DNA from: Sandaracinaceae bacterium
GTDB taxonomy: Bacteria > Myxococcota_A > Polyangia > Polyangiales > Sandaracinaceae
Length of the DNA: 64,000 nucleotides
NCBI GenBank assembly: GCA_020633195.1
Contig: JACKEC010000015.1
Location: forward strand, 248,001 to 312,000
Reading direction: 5' to 3'
The notes under the pieces are model-generated. The model did not search any database and was not told the origin of the DNA. It worked only from the letters and a program-made list of their open reading frames with translations. The position numbers and the translations under genes are program-made. Shown here in pieces: positions 40,331 to 50,660 of this stretch. Every line of letters starts with the position of its first letter. Position 1 is the first letter of the stretch.

Positions 40331-41221
40331 CTAACCCCAGCGCACGGCGCGCATCGAGAGCGAGCCCGCGTCGAAGCCCTCGATGGGGTAGCTGACCGCG
40401 TCGTCCCGATCGCTGGCGCCGAGCGCGTAGATCAAGGGCAGCCAGTGGTCGGGCGTGGGGTGGGCCATGCGGCCGTCGTCGCTCTGGTCGGCCATCACGA
40501 TCGCGCTCGTGTCGTGGTCGTCGAGCGCGCCTCGCACGAGGGCGTCGAAGCGGCGCGCCCAGTCCGGCGTCTCGGACGAGCCGGTGCGCATGCGGCCGAA
40601 GGCGTCGCGGAGGTTGTGGGTGATGTTGCCGCTGCCGAGGATCAGGACGCCCTCGTGGCGGAGCGCGGTGAGGCTCCGCGCGAGCTCGAGGTGCGCGGCC
40701 GGCGCGAGCCGGCGATCGATGCTGAGCTGCACGACCGGCACATCGGCGTCGGGGTACATGTGGCACAGGACGCTCCAGGTGCCGTGGTCGAGGCCCCAGT
40801 CGGTTCGAAGCCCGGCGCGCTCGCCGATCAGCTCCCGCACGCGCGCCGCGAGGTCGGCTCGCCCGGGGGCGGGGTACTCCACGGCGTGGAGCGCGGGCGG
40901 GAACCCGCCGAAGTCGTGGATCGTCCGTGGCGCGCCCTCGGCGGTGAGGAACGTTCCGTCGACGTACCAGTGCGCCGAGACCGCGAGGATCGCGGTCGGT
41001 CGGGGGACGACGCCGTGGAGCGAAGCGAAGCCTCGGCTCCACGGGTTGTCCTCGATCGCGTTCATCGGGGAGCCGTGTCCCACGAAGAGCACGGGCATCC
41101 GTTCGGTCGTCACCATCGATCGCGTCTCCACGGTTGGACGGGTGCGCTCGCACCCGAGGCCGGCGGCGAGCGCCGCGGCCCCGAGCGCGAGATCGCGGAG
41201 GATGTCACGGCGCCCCGTCAC
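40331..41221 (-). CDS. LigB/DODA-type extradiol dioxygenase, exported form
   Basis: A 296-residue member of the 4,5-DOPA-extradiol-dioxygenase (YgiD-like) family, which opens catechol rings with a non-haem metal. Family motifs are present: VLFVGHGSPMNA, LAVSAHWYV, WGLDHGTWSVL and HPTPDHWLPLIYALG, supplying the metal-binding histidines. Unusually, the N-terminus has a twin-arginine start (TGRRDILRDL), a hydrophobic stretch and a lipobox-like AAGLGCE, so it may be a Tat-exported lipoprotein. It follows yceI by 4 nt on the same strand and is divergent from a LysR gene. Confidence 0.87.
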   Translation of the reverse strand: MTGRRDILRDLALGAAALAAGLGCERTRPTVETRSMVTTERMPVLFVGHGSPMNAIEDNPWSRGFASLHGVVPRPTAILAVSAHWYVDGTFLTAEGAPRTIHDFGGFPPALHAVEYPAPGRADLAARVRELIGERAGLRTDWGLDHGTWSVLCHMYPDADVPVVQLSIDRRLAPAAHLELARSLTALRHEGVLILGSGNITHNLRDAFGRMRTGSSETPDWARRFDALVRGALDDHDTSAIVMADQSDDGRMAHPTPDHWLPLIYALGASDRDDAVSYPIEGFDAGSLSMRAVRWG

Positions 41222-41225
41222 GGGG

Positions 41226-41774
41226 TCAGGCCGCCACCTCGGCGGCGGCCGCGACCGCCTGCACCTCGAGCTCGAGGTCGACGCGCTCGCCCACGAGCAC
41301 GCCGCCCGCCTCGAGGGCCTGGTTCCACTTCAGGCCGAAGTCCCGGCGGTCGAGCGACACGGAGCCGGCGAAGGCCACGCGGTCGTTGCCCCACGGGTCC
41401 TTCGACGCGCCGAGGTGCTCGACGTCGAGGGTGACGTCCCGGGTCACGTCGCGGATCGTGAGCGTGCCGTGGAGGCGGTAGCGGTCGCCGCCGACCGACT
41501 CCATCCGGGCGCCGAGGAAGCGCGCGGTCGGGAAGCTCTCCACGTCGAAGAAGTCCGCCGACCGCAGGTGCGCGTCGCGATCCGCGACGCCGGTGTCGAT
41601 GCTGCTCGCGTCGATCTCCACGTCGACCTTCGCGGTCGCGAGATCGTTCGGATCGAGCTCGAGCGTCCCGCGGAAGGCGTCGAAGCGCCCCCGTACCTTG
41701 GCGATGACCATGTGGCGGACCGAGAAGTGGATTCCGGAGTGGGTGGGGTCGAGGTTCCAGCGCGAGATCGTCAT
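41226..41774 (-). CDS. yceI: YceI-family protein
   Basis: A 182-residue YceI/lipocalin-like beta-barrel protein, a family that binds polyprenyl or other amphiphilic lipids. Typical motifs are WNLDPTHSGIHFSVRHM at the N-terminus, SIDTGVADRDAHLRSADFFD in the middle, and a DVTLDVEHLG strand. There is no signal peptide from the chosen ATG at 41774, which has AAGGAG 7 nt upstream, so it should be cytoplasmic. It is the first gene of a unit with the LigB-type dioxygenase, divergent from and probably controlled by the LysR regulator. Confidence 0.9.
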   Translation of the reverse strand: MTISRWNLDPTHSGIHFSVRHMVIAKVRGRFDAFRGTLELDPNDLATAKVDVEIDASSIDTGVADRDAHLRSADFFDVESFPTARFLGARMESVGGDRYRLHGTLTIRDVTRDVTLDVEHLGASKDPWGNDRVAFAGSVSLDRRDFGLKWNQALEAGGVLVGERVDLELEVQAVAAAAEVAA

Positions 41775-41812
41775 GATGTGCTCCTTCGTTTCGGGTCTGA
41801 AGGCAACCTGGC

Positions 41813-41872
41813 ACCGTTCCTCTCGTGGGATTAGAGGCCCATTCGTAGAATGACCGTTCCACCTGTGGGATA
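41813..41872. promoter_or_regulatory. paired operator: ACCGTTCC-N4-GTGGGAT direct repeats
   Basis: Two direct copies of ACCGTTCC-N4-GTGGGAT begin at 41813 and 41853, 40 bp apart (about four helical turns). Each contains a T-N11-A LysR-type box with partial dyad symmetry (TTCCACCTGTGGGA). The right copy overlaps the -10-like GATAGT (41869-41874) in front of the lysR gene; the left copy lies about 40 nt upstream of the yceI start. This fits autorepression plus control of yceI. Confidence 0.65.
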
Positions 41873-41880
41873 GTCGGCGC

Positions 41881-42798
41881 GTGGATCTGAACGCCCTCCA
41901 GGTCTTCGCGAAGGTCGTCGAGGCCGGCAGCTTCGTCGGCGCCGCGCGCGAGCTCGAGCTGCCGAAGTCGACGGTCAGCCGCCGCGTCGCCGCGCTCGAG
42001 GCGCAGCTCGGCGCGCGCCTGCTCCAGCGCACCACGCGCAAGCTCAGCCTCACGGACGCGGGTCGCGCCTACTACGAGCACGCGGCGCGGGCGCTCGCCG
42101 AGGTCGGCGCCGCCGAGCGCGCGGTCACCCAGCTCTCTGACGTCCCGCGCGGGCGCCTCCGGATCACCACGCCGCTGAACTTCGGCTTCCTCGGCGGGGT
42201 CATCGCCGACTTCGCGCTCCGCTACGCGGAGGTCGAGGTGGAGATCGTCGGCACCGATCGCGTCGTCGACCTGATCGAGGAGGGCTTCGACCTCGCGATT
42301 CGCGCGGGCAAGCTCCGCGACGGCTCGCTCGTCGGTCGGCGCATCGGCGCGCTCGAGCGCTACCTCGTCGCGAGCCCCGAGCTCGTGAAGCGCCGCGGGC
42401 GCCCGAAGCAGCCCGAGGAGCTGCGCGACTACCCTTGCCTGATCTTCGGCGGAGGCTCCGACGGCGCGACCTGGCGCCTGGTGCGACGCGGCCAGACGCG
42501 CACCGTGCGGGTGACCGGCCGCCTCGTCGTGAACGACTTCGAGCTCCTCGACGAGGCGGCGCGCCACGGGCTCGGCGTCGCGCTGCTCCCGATCTACCGC
42601 TGCGCGGACGACCTGCGCGCCGGGACCCTCGTGCGCGTCTTGCCCGACTGGTGCTCGCCCGAGCAGCCGCTCACGGTGGTGTACCCGAGCGCGCGGCACC
42701 TCGCGCCGAAGGTGCGGGCGTTCGTCGATCACCTGACCGAGCGGATGACGCCGCCCCCGTGGGCGTCGACGCCGGGTCCGGACCGGAGCGTTCGCTGA
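41881..42798 (+). CDS. LysR-family transcriptional regulator
   Basis: A 305-residue LysR-type regulator. The N-terminal winged helix-turn-helix covers residues 1-60 (MDLNALQVFAKVVEAGSFV, AARELELPKSTVSRRVAALE) and the rest is the two-lobed co-inducer domain (GRLRITTPLNFGFLG, GLGVALLPIY). It belongs to the subgroup around DmlR/CrgA. The GTG at 41881 has GATAGT 6 nt upstream and is overlapped by one of the two ACCGTTCC operators. It is divergent from yceI and the dioxygenase, its probable targets. Confidence 0.92.
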   Translation: MDLNALQVFAKVVEAGSFVGAARELELPKSTVSRRVAALEAQLGARLLQRTTRKLSLTDAGRAYYEHAARALAEVGAAERAVTQLSDVPRGRLRITTPLNFGFLGGVIADFALRYAEVEVEIVGTDRVVDLIEEGFDLAIRAGKLRDGSLVGRRIGALERYLVASPELVKRRGRPKQPEELRDYPCLIFGGGSDGATWRLVRRGQTRTVRVTGRLVVNDFELLDEAARHGLGVALLPIYRCADDLRAGTLVRVLPDWCSPEQPLTVVYPSARHLAPKVRAFVDHLTERMTPPPWASTPGPDRSVR

Positions 42799-43048
42799 GG
42801 CTCCGACGCCTTCACCGCGGCGGAGTCGTCAGCCGGCTCGATGGGCTGCCGTCGCTCGAGCGGATCGAGGTCATGCGCTGCCCGCTGTTGCAGGTGACGG
42901 GCGCGGTGGCGCGGGCCGTGTCGCCGGGCTCGTAGGCCCGGCCGCGCACCCGTGGGGTGGCTCACCACGCCGTAGGGCGGGACCCCACAGTCGGCCGGTG
43001 TCGATCGCGCGGCGGGCGTTGGTCGTCGTCTTGCTTCGTGCGATCCCC

Positions 43049-43534
43049 ATGAGCGCCGCCGACGACGACGACCCCGCGCCCACGTTCGATCCGCCCACCG
43101 CGTCGGTCCCGGTGTCGCCCGGGCTGCGGGCGGCCTCGCGTCGGTCTCGGCCTCCGGACGCGTTCCGGAAGGCGACGATGCTCGGCGCGGTCGCGCTCGC
43201 CGACCGCGCGCCCCGACGCCGGGGCCGCAAGGTGGGCTCGATGAAGGCGACCCTGACGATGGGCTCGATCCCCGAGCCTCACCCCGACGATCGCCCGACC
43301 GCCCAGATGCGCGTGCTCGAGGGGCCGCGGCTCCAGCACACCTGGTTCGACGGCGCGCAGGTCGCCGCGCTCCCCGCTCCGCCCCAGCTCCGGGTTCGCG
43401 CCCGGCGCCGCCGTCCCGTCCGCGAGGCGAGGACCACGCCCTCGCGACGCGCTCCGACGTGGGTCTGGATCGCGCTGCTGCTCATGAGCGTCGCCATCGC
43501 TTTCCTGGTCGGCGCCCTCGTCGCCCTGCGGTGA
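43049..43534 (+). CDS. single-span tail-anchored hypothetical protein
   Basis: A 161-residue protein with an acidic N-terminus (SAADDDDPAPTFD), a Pro/Arg-rich middle and one C-terminal membrane segment (TWVWIALLLMSVAIAFLVGALVAL). There is no signal peptide, so it would be tail-anchored with its N-terminus in the cytoplasm. The ATG at 43049 was preferred; an in-frame GTG at 42998 would add a doubtful hydrophobic start. The 250 nt before it show no clear gene. Unknown function. Confidence 0.55.
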   Translation: MSAADDDDPAPTFDPPTASVPVSPGLRAASRRSRPPDAFRKATMLGAVALADRAPRRRGRKVGSMKATLTMGSIPEPHPDDRPTAQMRVLEGPRLQHTWFDGAQVAALPAPPQLRVRARRRRPVREARTTPSRRAPTWVWIALLLMSVAIAFLVGALVALR

Positions 43535-43577
43535 GCCGAGCCACGACCGCCGACTCGCGCCGGCTCGGGGGCGGGTG

Positions 43578-43583
43578 TAGCTT
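43578..43583 (+). promoter_or_regulatory. -10-like box (TAGCTT) of a leaderless promoter
   Basis: TAGCTT lies exactly 6 nt before the GTG at 43590. Confidence 0.5.
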
Positions 43584-43589
43584 CGACTC

Positions 43590-45887
43590 GTGAAGCGCGC
43601 GCTGCTCCTCTGCCTCCTCCTCGTCGCCTGCGACGGGTCCACGCCCGTCGGCGACGACGCCGGCTCCGACGCGGGTCCGACCACGCGACCCGACGCGGGG
43701 CCGCCGCCGCCTCCGCCGCCGAGCGCGCCCGCGACCGAGCCGCTCATCGATCACGTCGACCCGTTCATCGGCACCGGCGGCTCGGGGGCCAACGATCTCG
43801 CGAGCACCTACCCGGGGCCGCTGCGGCCGTTCGGGATGGTGCGCCCCGGCCCGGACACCAGCGCCGAGGGCGGCGCGCCCGGCGTCACCCACTGCAGCGG
43901 CTTCGCCTACGCCGACGACTACATCACCGGCTTCAGCCACATGCGGATGAGCGGCACCGGGATCTCCGACTACGGTCACGTCGCGCTCATGCCGGTGCCG
44001 GCGATGGAGCCCAGCTTCGTCTCGCAGGCGAGCTCGCGGTCCCGCTTCGTCGAGGGCTCCGCCGTCGCCTCGCCCGGCTACTACGCCGTCACCCTCGAGC
44101 GCGGGGACGTGCGCGTCGAGCTCACCGCGACCGAGCGCGTCGCCACCCACCGCTACACGTTCGCCCCTGGCGCGCCGCTCGCGGTGCTCGTCGACGTGGG
44201 CCATCAGCCCGCCGACAACGTCGACCCGGTCGACGGCGCGATCACCGTCGACGCCGCCGCGCGCGAGGTGTCCGGCTTCGCGCGCCTCGCGGGCGGCTAC
44301 TCGAACCGCTTCGGCGGCCAGCAGGTCTACTTCGTCGCGCGCTTCGACCGGCCCTTCCTGCGCCACGGGACGTGGCTCGACGAGACCGTCACCGACGGCG
44401 GCGACTCCGCGACGGGCGCTCACAGCGGCGCCTACGTCGAGCTCGATCCGGCCGACGGCGAGGTCGTGCGCGTCGAGGTCGCCGTCAGCTACGTCGACGT
44501 CGAGGGCGCCCGCGCGAACCTCGACGCGGAGAGCACCGGGTTCGACTTCGACGCCGTGCGCGCCGAGACCGAGCGCATCTGGGAGGAGCACCTGGCGCGG
44601 GTGCACGTCTCGGCTCGCTACGATCACGACGTCCGCCGCTTCTACACGGCGCTCTATCACGTGCTCTCGATGCCCACGCTCGCGACGGACGTGGACGGGC
44701 GCTACCGCGGGCTCGACGACGCCATCCACGAGGTCGACGGGTTCCGCTACTACACCGACTTCTCGCTGTGGGACACGTTCCGCACGCTGCACCCCTTGTT
44801 GACGCTGCTCTACCCCGACTACCAGCTCGACATGCTGCGCTCGCTGAGCGCGATGGCGGTCGACGGCGGCGCGATGCCGCGCTGGCCGCTCGGCACGGGC
44901 TACACCGGCGGCATGCTCGGCGACCCGGCCGCGATGGTGTTCGCGGACTCGTGGGTGAAGGGCGTCGACGGCTTCGATCTGCGCCCCGCCTACGACGCGC
45001 TGCGGCGCAGCGCGATGGGCACCGCCTCCGAGCGCTTCGGCGGGCGCGGCAACGCGGAGATCTACGACAGCCTCGGCTACGTCCCGATCGAGCGCGCGGG
45101 CGGCTCGGCGAGCAAGACGCTCGAGTTCGCGTACGCCGACTGGGCCCTCGCGATCCTCGCCGACGCGCTCGGCGAGACCGAGGACGCCGCGTACTTCCGC
45201 GCGCGCTCGGGCAACTGGCGCAACACGTGGGACCCGGCGCGGCAGTTCTTCGTCGGCCGCCACGAGGACGGCTCCTTCGCGGAGTACTTCGAGGACGACC
45301 GCTGGATCGACTACTACACCGAAGGCAACGGCTGGCAGTACGTCTGGTACGTCCCCCACGACCTGCCCGGCCTCGCCGAGATGATGGGCGGCCGCGACGC
45401 GATGCTCGACCGGCTCGACGAGTTCTTCACCCTGAGCGCCGGCATGCGCATCACCGCGCTCCCGGGCTTCTGGTACTGGCACGGCAACGAGCCCGATCTC
45501 CACGCCGCGTTCATCTTCAGCGCGCTCGGCGACGGCGCGCGCAGCGCCCGCTGGAGCCGCTGGGCCGCGCAGACGCTCTACGGCGACGGGCCGACCGGCC
45601 TGCCGGGCAACGACGACGGCGGGACGCTCAGCGCGTGGCTCGTGTTCGCGTCGATGGGGATCTTCACCATCGCGGGAGAGCAAGATTACTTGCTCGGCAG
45701 CCCGCTCCTGACGCGCGTCGAATTCACGGTCGGCGACGGCACCTTCGTCATCGACGCGCCGGACGCGAGCGACGCGGCGCCGCGGGTCCGCGAGGCGCGC
45801 CTCGACGGGGTGGCGCTCGACGCGCCGTCGCTGCCGCACTCGGCGATCCGCGCGGGCTCGACGCTGAGCCTCGACATGGCCGAGTGA
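43590..45887 (+). CDS. GH92-family alpha-mannosidase-like lipoprotein
   Basis: A 765-residue lipoprotein (lipobox LLLVAC) with an Asp/Pro-rich linker and a full glycoside hydrolase family 92 body. Family landmarks are VDPFIGTGG, YPGPLRPFGMVRPGPDT, GFSHMRMSGTG, YYTDFSLWDTFRTLHPL, YTEGNGWQYVWYVPHD and GLPGNDDGG. The Glu in YTEGN and the Asp pair in GNDDGG match the Ca-dependent inverting alpha-mannosidase active site. It probably trims mannosides outside the cell or in the periplasm. It stands alone, without sugar transport genes. TAGCTT lies 6 nt before the GTG start. Confidence 0.92.
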   Translation: MKRALLLCLLLVACDGSTPVGDDAGSDAGPTTRPDAGPPPPPPPSAPATEPLIDHVDPFIGTGGSGANDLASTYPGPLRPFGMVRPGPDTSAEGGAPGVTHCSGFAYADDYITGFSHMRMSGTGISDYGHVALMPVPAMEPSFVSQASSRSRFVEGSAVASPGYYAVTLERGDVRVELTATERVATHRYTFAPGAPLAVLVDVGHQPADNVDPVDGAITVDAAAREVSGFARLAGGYSNRFGGQQVYFVARFDRPFLRHGTWLDETVTDGGDSATGAHSGAYVELDPADGEVVRVEVAVSYVDVEGARANLDAESTGFDFDAVRAETERIWEEHLARVHVSARYDHDVRRFYTALYHVLSMPTLATDVDGRYRGLDDAIHEVDGFRYYTDFSLWDTFRTLHPLLTLLYPDYQLDMLRSLSAMAVDGGAMPRWPLGTGYTGGMLGDPAAMVFADSWVKGVDGFDLRPAYDALRRSAMGTASERFGGRGNAEIYDSLGYVPIERAGGSASKTLEFAYADWALAILADALGETEDAAYFRARSGNWRNTWDPARQFFVGRHEDGSFAEYFEDDRWIDYYTEGNGWQYVWYVPHDLPGLAEMMGGRDAMLDRLDEFFTLSAGMRITALPGFWYWHGNEPDLHAAFIFSALGDGARSARWSRWAAQTLYGDGPTGLPGNDDGGTLSAWLVFASMGIFTIAGEQDYLLGSPLLTRVEFTVGDGTFVIDAPDASDAAPRVREARLDGVALDAPSLPHSAIRAGSTLSLDMAE

Positions 45888-45947
45888 CCTTCCGGTGGCG
45901 ACGTCGGGCGCTCCGTCGCGTCTGACGCGTGGCATGATGCCCCCGTC

Positions 45948-47444
45948 ATGGCTGCGCGCGTCATCGGGGGACGCTACGAGCTGCTCCACGAGATCGGGCG
46001 AGGCGGGATGGGCACCGTCTACGCCGGTCGCGACGCGCGCTCGGGTCGCGCCTGCGCCATCAAGGTCATCCGCGAAGAGGCCGCGCTGAGCTCCGACGCG
46101 CGCGACCGGTTCGAGCGCGAGGCGCGGGCGCCGGGCCGCATCGGGCACCCGGGGCTCGTCGAGGTCTACGACGCGTTCGCCGAGGAGGACGGGCGCATGG
46201 TCCTCGTGATGGAGCTCCTCGAGGGGGTGAGCCTGCGCGAGGTCCTCGGCTCCGACGCGGGCTTCGACGCCAAGCTCGCGGTGCTGTACGGCGCCCTCGA
46301 TCCCCTGGCCGCGGCGCACGCGGCGGGCTTCGTGCACCGCGACATGAAGCCGGACAACGTCTTCGTGGCCGACCTCCCGGGCGGCGAGCGCCGCGTGAAG
46401 ATCCTCGACTTCGGCATCGCGCGCGACCTCGGCTCGGGCGCGCTGACCGAGACCGGCGTGATCGTCGGGAGCGTCCGCTACATCAGCCCCGAGCAGGCCC
46501 ACAGCGCGCGCAAGGTGGAGCCGCCCGCGGACGTGTTCTCGATCGGCGTGATGCTCTACGAGGCGGCGACGGGGGCGCTGCCGTTCGGCTCGGAGAGCGC
46601 GCTCAAGACGCTGACGAACCTCGCCGCGGGCAACTACGTGCCGCTCGACGAGCGCGTGTCGGGCTTGCCGCGAGCGCTCGTGGATCTGGTGCACGAGTGC
46701 CTCGCCTTCGACCCGTCCGCGCGGCCGGCTCACGCGGGCGTGCTCCGCGATCGGCTCGCGCCGCTCGCGCCGCCCACGCTCGACGCGCTCGGCGACCGCG
46801 CGACCCGTGACGACGCGGAGCCCGGCTGGGCCAGCGAGGTCCGCCCCGTCGTGCAGACGCCGCCCGTGCCGACCCCGATGGAGGGCGCGCGCAGCGGGCG
46901 CCGCGCGAAGGGCACGAGCTTCGTCCAGATGATCAAGACGGTGAAGGTCGCGCTCCGCGGCGGCCTGCAGCTCCCGATCACGGACGCGGATCGCGCGTGG
47001 CTCGATCAGCGGGTGATCGTCTCGGACTGGTACCCCTTCGAGCGCTTCGAGTGGCTCATCGCGCTGGTGCACGCGCACCTGATGGGCGGCACGGACGGCG
47101 CGGGGGTGAAGATGGGGCGCATGGCCGCCGAGCACCTGTTGCAAGGGGTGCACTCCGGGTTCGTGAAGCCCGGTAACGTGCAACGTTCGTTGCAGAGCCT
47201 CCCCAACGCCTGGACGCGCTACTTCGACTTCGCGACGGTGACGGTGACGAGCACCGGCGCCGAGCAGGTGACCGTGCGCGTCACCGACTACGAGCACATG
47301 TCGCGGGTCCACGAGCTGATGCTGCTCGGCTGGGCGCTCGAGCTGGTCAGCCTCGCGGGGGGCGAGGTCACCGAGCACGAGGTCGTCGAGTCCCCCACGC
47401 GCGGCGACGCCGACCTGGTCGTCTGGCTCAGCTTCTCCGAGTAG
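45948..47444 (+). CDS. Ser/Thr protein kinase with C-terminal accessory domain
   Basis: A 498-residue soluble kinase. The kinase domain (residues 8-270) has EIGRGGMGTVY, AIKVI, HRDMKPDN, DFGIARDL and SVRYISPEQ and should be active. A short Pro-rich linker leads to a 170-residue C-terminal domain, VIVSDWYPFERFEWLIALVHA to LVVWLSF. This resembles the myxobacterial TIGR02265/DUF2378 type by overall pattern, but the match is uncertain. No membrane span. Codons at 47180-47193 contain an AT-rich palindrome (see findings). The start codon is 9 nt from CATGAT. Confidence 0.87.
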   Translation: MAARVIGGRYELLHEIGRGGMGTVYAGRDARSGRACAIKVIREEAALSSDARDRFEREARAPGRIGHPGLVEVYDAFAEEDGRMVLVMELLEGVSLREVLGSDAGFDAKLAVLYGALDPLAAAHAAGFVHRDMKPDNVFVADLPGGERRVKILDFGIARDLGSGALTETGVIVGSVRYISPEQAHSARKVEPPADVFSIGVMLYEAATGALPFGSESALKTLTNLAAGNYVPLDERVSGLPRALVDLVHECLAFDPSARPAHAGVLRDRLAPLAPPTLDALGDRATRDDAEPGWASEVRPVVQTPPVPTPMEGARSGRRAKGTSFVQMIKTVKVALRGGLQLPITDADRAWLDQRVIVSDWYPFERFEWLIALVHAHLMGGTDGAGVKMGRMAAEHLLQGVHSGFVKPGNVQRSLQSLPNAWTRYFDFATVTVTSTGAEQVTVRVTDYEHMSRVHELMLLGWALELVSLAGGEVTEHEVVESPTRGDADLVVWLSFSE

Positions 47445-47458
47445 CTCGGTTTCGGGGG

Positions 47459-47464
47459 TACGCT
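47459..47464 (+). promoter_or_regulatory. -10-like box (TACGCT) of a leaderless promoter
   Basis: TACGCT lies exactly 6 nt before the ATG at 47471 and only 14 nt after the kinase stop. Confidence 0.5.
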
Positions 47465-47470
47465 TCGGAC

Positions 47471-48349
47471 ATGTTGCGAGCGGCTTGGGTGGGGGGCGCG
47501 ATCGCGGTCGTGCTCGTCGGGTCTTGGAGCGCGGGCTGCAGCTCGTCGCACACCGGCGACGACGTCGACGGGTCGACGGCGGGTGGCTGCGACGGGCCCG
47601 CCCCCACCAACTGCGTGGTCGCGCGCGGCGAAGGCGGCTGCTGCGAGCGCGGCCCCGGGCGCTGCGTGGACGGCGCGTGGCAGTGCAACACCAGCGGCAT
47701 GGGCTTCTTCTGCGAGGGCCCCTGCGGCGGAGAGTCGTGCGCGGCGCCGCCGCCGACCTGCCGCGAGGATCTCGGCGGGGGCTGCTGCGGCGCGACCGTC
47801 GCCCCGAGCTGCTTCACGCCGAGCTGGTCCTGCCCGACGGGGACGGTCGAGGAGAGCGCCTGCGTGAGCTGCGGCACCGCGACCCCGTGCGACGACCTCA
47901 CCGAGGCGCAGTGCATCGCGGACCCGACCTGCGCGCCCCTCTACGACGACCTCTGCTGCCCGACGTGCCTCCCCGTCGGCGGCTGCGCGGACTGCACGTC
48001 GATCGCGATGTACCGCTGCGCCCCCCTCGACGAGGCGTGCGCGACCGGCGTGTGCGGCCAGGTGAGCCCGGAGCACTGCGCGGGCGCCGTCGCCGACTGC
48101 AGCGCGGCGACCCCCACGAGCGGCTACCGCTGCAGCGTCCCGGGCTGCGTCGTCGCCCTCGACGCCGGCTGCGCCGACGACTGCCCGGTCGGGTGCGTCG
48201 CGGTCACGGCCGAGAGCTGCGAGGCGAGCTGCGACATCCCCGAGCCCGCCTGCCCGATCGACATGACCGCCGAGTCGGCGGGCGGCTGCTACACCGGCCG
48301 CTGCATCGCCGCCTCCGCGTGCGCCCCGGGCCCGATGATCGGGCCGTAG
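47471..48349 (+). CDS. Cys-rich lipoprotein
   Basis: A 292-residue lipoprotein (signal peptide, then WSAGCSSS) with more than 40 cysteines. Spacing such as CCERGPGRC, CREDLGGGCCG, DDLCCPTCLPVGGCADC and YRCSVPGC suggests a chain of small disulfide-bonded modules, as in many myxobacterial surface lipoproteins. No catalytic motif. TACGCT lies 6 nt before the ATG. Unknown function; surface adhesion or protection is possible. Confidence 0.78.
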   Translation: MLRAAWVGGAIAVVLVGSWSAGCSSSHTGDDVDGSTAGGCDGPAPTNCVVARGEGGCCERGPGRCVDGAWQCNTSGMGFFCEGPCGGESCAAPPPTCREDLGGGCCGATVAPSCFTPSWSCPTGTVEESACVSCGTATPCDDLTEAQCIADPTCAPLYDDLCCPTCLPVGGCADCTSIAMYRCAPLDEACATGVCGQVSPEHCAGAVADCSAATPTSGYRCSVPGCVVALDAGCADDCPVGCVAVTAESCEASCDIPEPACPIDMTAESAGGCYTGRCIAASACAPGPMIGP

Positions 48350-48435
48350 GCGCCTTCCACCGTTCGAACACCGCATCGACGACGCTGGGTGGCGCGGATA
48401 TGCTGCCGAGCCGTCGACGACCCGGAGGCCCGACC

Positions 48436-49631
<1,196 letters not shown>

Positions 49632-49635
<4 letters not shown>

Positions 49636-50660
49636 AGGCGCTCGTGAAAAGCCGACGCGAGGTCGGCATCTGGATGGAGGAGCAGCCGGTCCCCGAGATC
49701 GGGCCCAACGACGTGCTCATCCAGATCACGAAGACGGCGATCTGCGGCACCGACATCCACATCTACAACTGGGACGACTGGTCGCAGCGGACCATCCCCG
49801 TGCCGATGACGGTGGGCCACGAGTTCGTCGGCCGCATCGCCCAGATCGGCAGCCACGTGAGCGGCCTCGCGGTCGGCGACCGCGTCAGCGGCGAGGGCCA
49901 CGTGACGTGCGGCTACTGCCGCAACTGCCGCGGCGGCAAGCGCCACCTCTGCCGCAACACGGTGGGCGTCGGCGTGAACCGCACGGGCGCGTTCGCCGAG
50001 CTGCTGTCGCTCCCCGCGGTCAACGCCTACAAACTGCCCGACTCGATCCCCGACGAGATCGCGGCCTTCCTCGACCCGCTCGGCAACGCGGTCCACACCG
50101 CGCTGAGCTTCGACCTCGTCGGCGAGGACGTGCTCATCACCGGCGCGGGGCCCATCGGCTGCATGGCCGTCGCGGTGTGCAAGCACGTCGGCGCGCGGCA
50201 CGTCGTGATCACCGACGTGAACCCCTACCGCCTCGAGCTCGCGCGCAAGATGGGCGCCTCGCGCGCCGTCGACGTGCGCGACACGCCGCTCAAAGAGGTC
50301 CAGCGCGACCTCGGCATGACCGAGGGCTTCGACGTGGGCCTCGAGATGAGCGGCAACGGCGGCGCGTTCCGCGACATGCTCTCGAACATGAACCACGGCG
50401 GCCGCGTGGCGATCCTGGGCATCCCGCCCAACGACACCGCGATCGACTGGGACCAGGTCATCTTCAAGGGCCTCGTGCTCAAGGGCATCTACGGCCGGGA
50501 GATGTTCGACACCTGGTACAAGATGACTTCCATGCTGCAGAGCGGGCTCGACATCACGCCGGTGCTCACCCATCAGATGGGCGTCGACGACTTCCAGGCC
50601 GGCTTCGACGTGATGCGGTCCGGCAAGAGCGGCAAGGTCGTCCTCGATTGGCGGGCCTGA
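49632..50660 (+). CDS. tdh: L-threonine 3-dehydrogenase
   Basis: A 342-residue zinc-dependent medium-chain dehydrogenase that oxidises L-threonine to 2-amino-3-ketobutyrate with NAD+. The catalytic zinc Cys38 is in TAICGTDIHIYNWDDW, with GHEFVGRI. The structural zinc set is CGYCRNCRGGKRHLC near residue 95. The nucleotide-binding GAGPIGCMA is near residue 170. The start lies in the kbl stop (GTGA), so kbl and tdh are translationally coupled. The next gene overlaps its end. Confidence 0.95.

Noticed and set aside
40949..40958. GGAACGTTCC palindrome
   Set aside because: It is inside the dioxygenase gene, only 10 bp, and not repeated elsewhere in the window. It does not match the GCAACGTT 14-mers.
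42799..43048. Possible gene remnant between lysR and the tail-anchored protein gene
   Set aside because: Frames here are short shadows. No start, ribosome site or protein-like composition was found.
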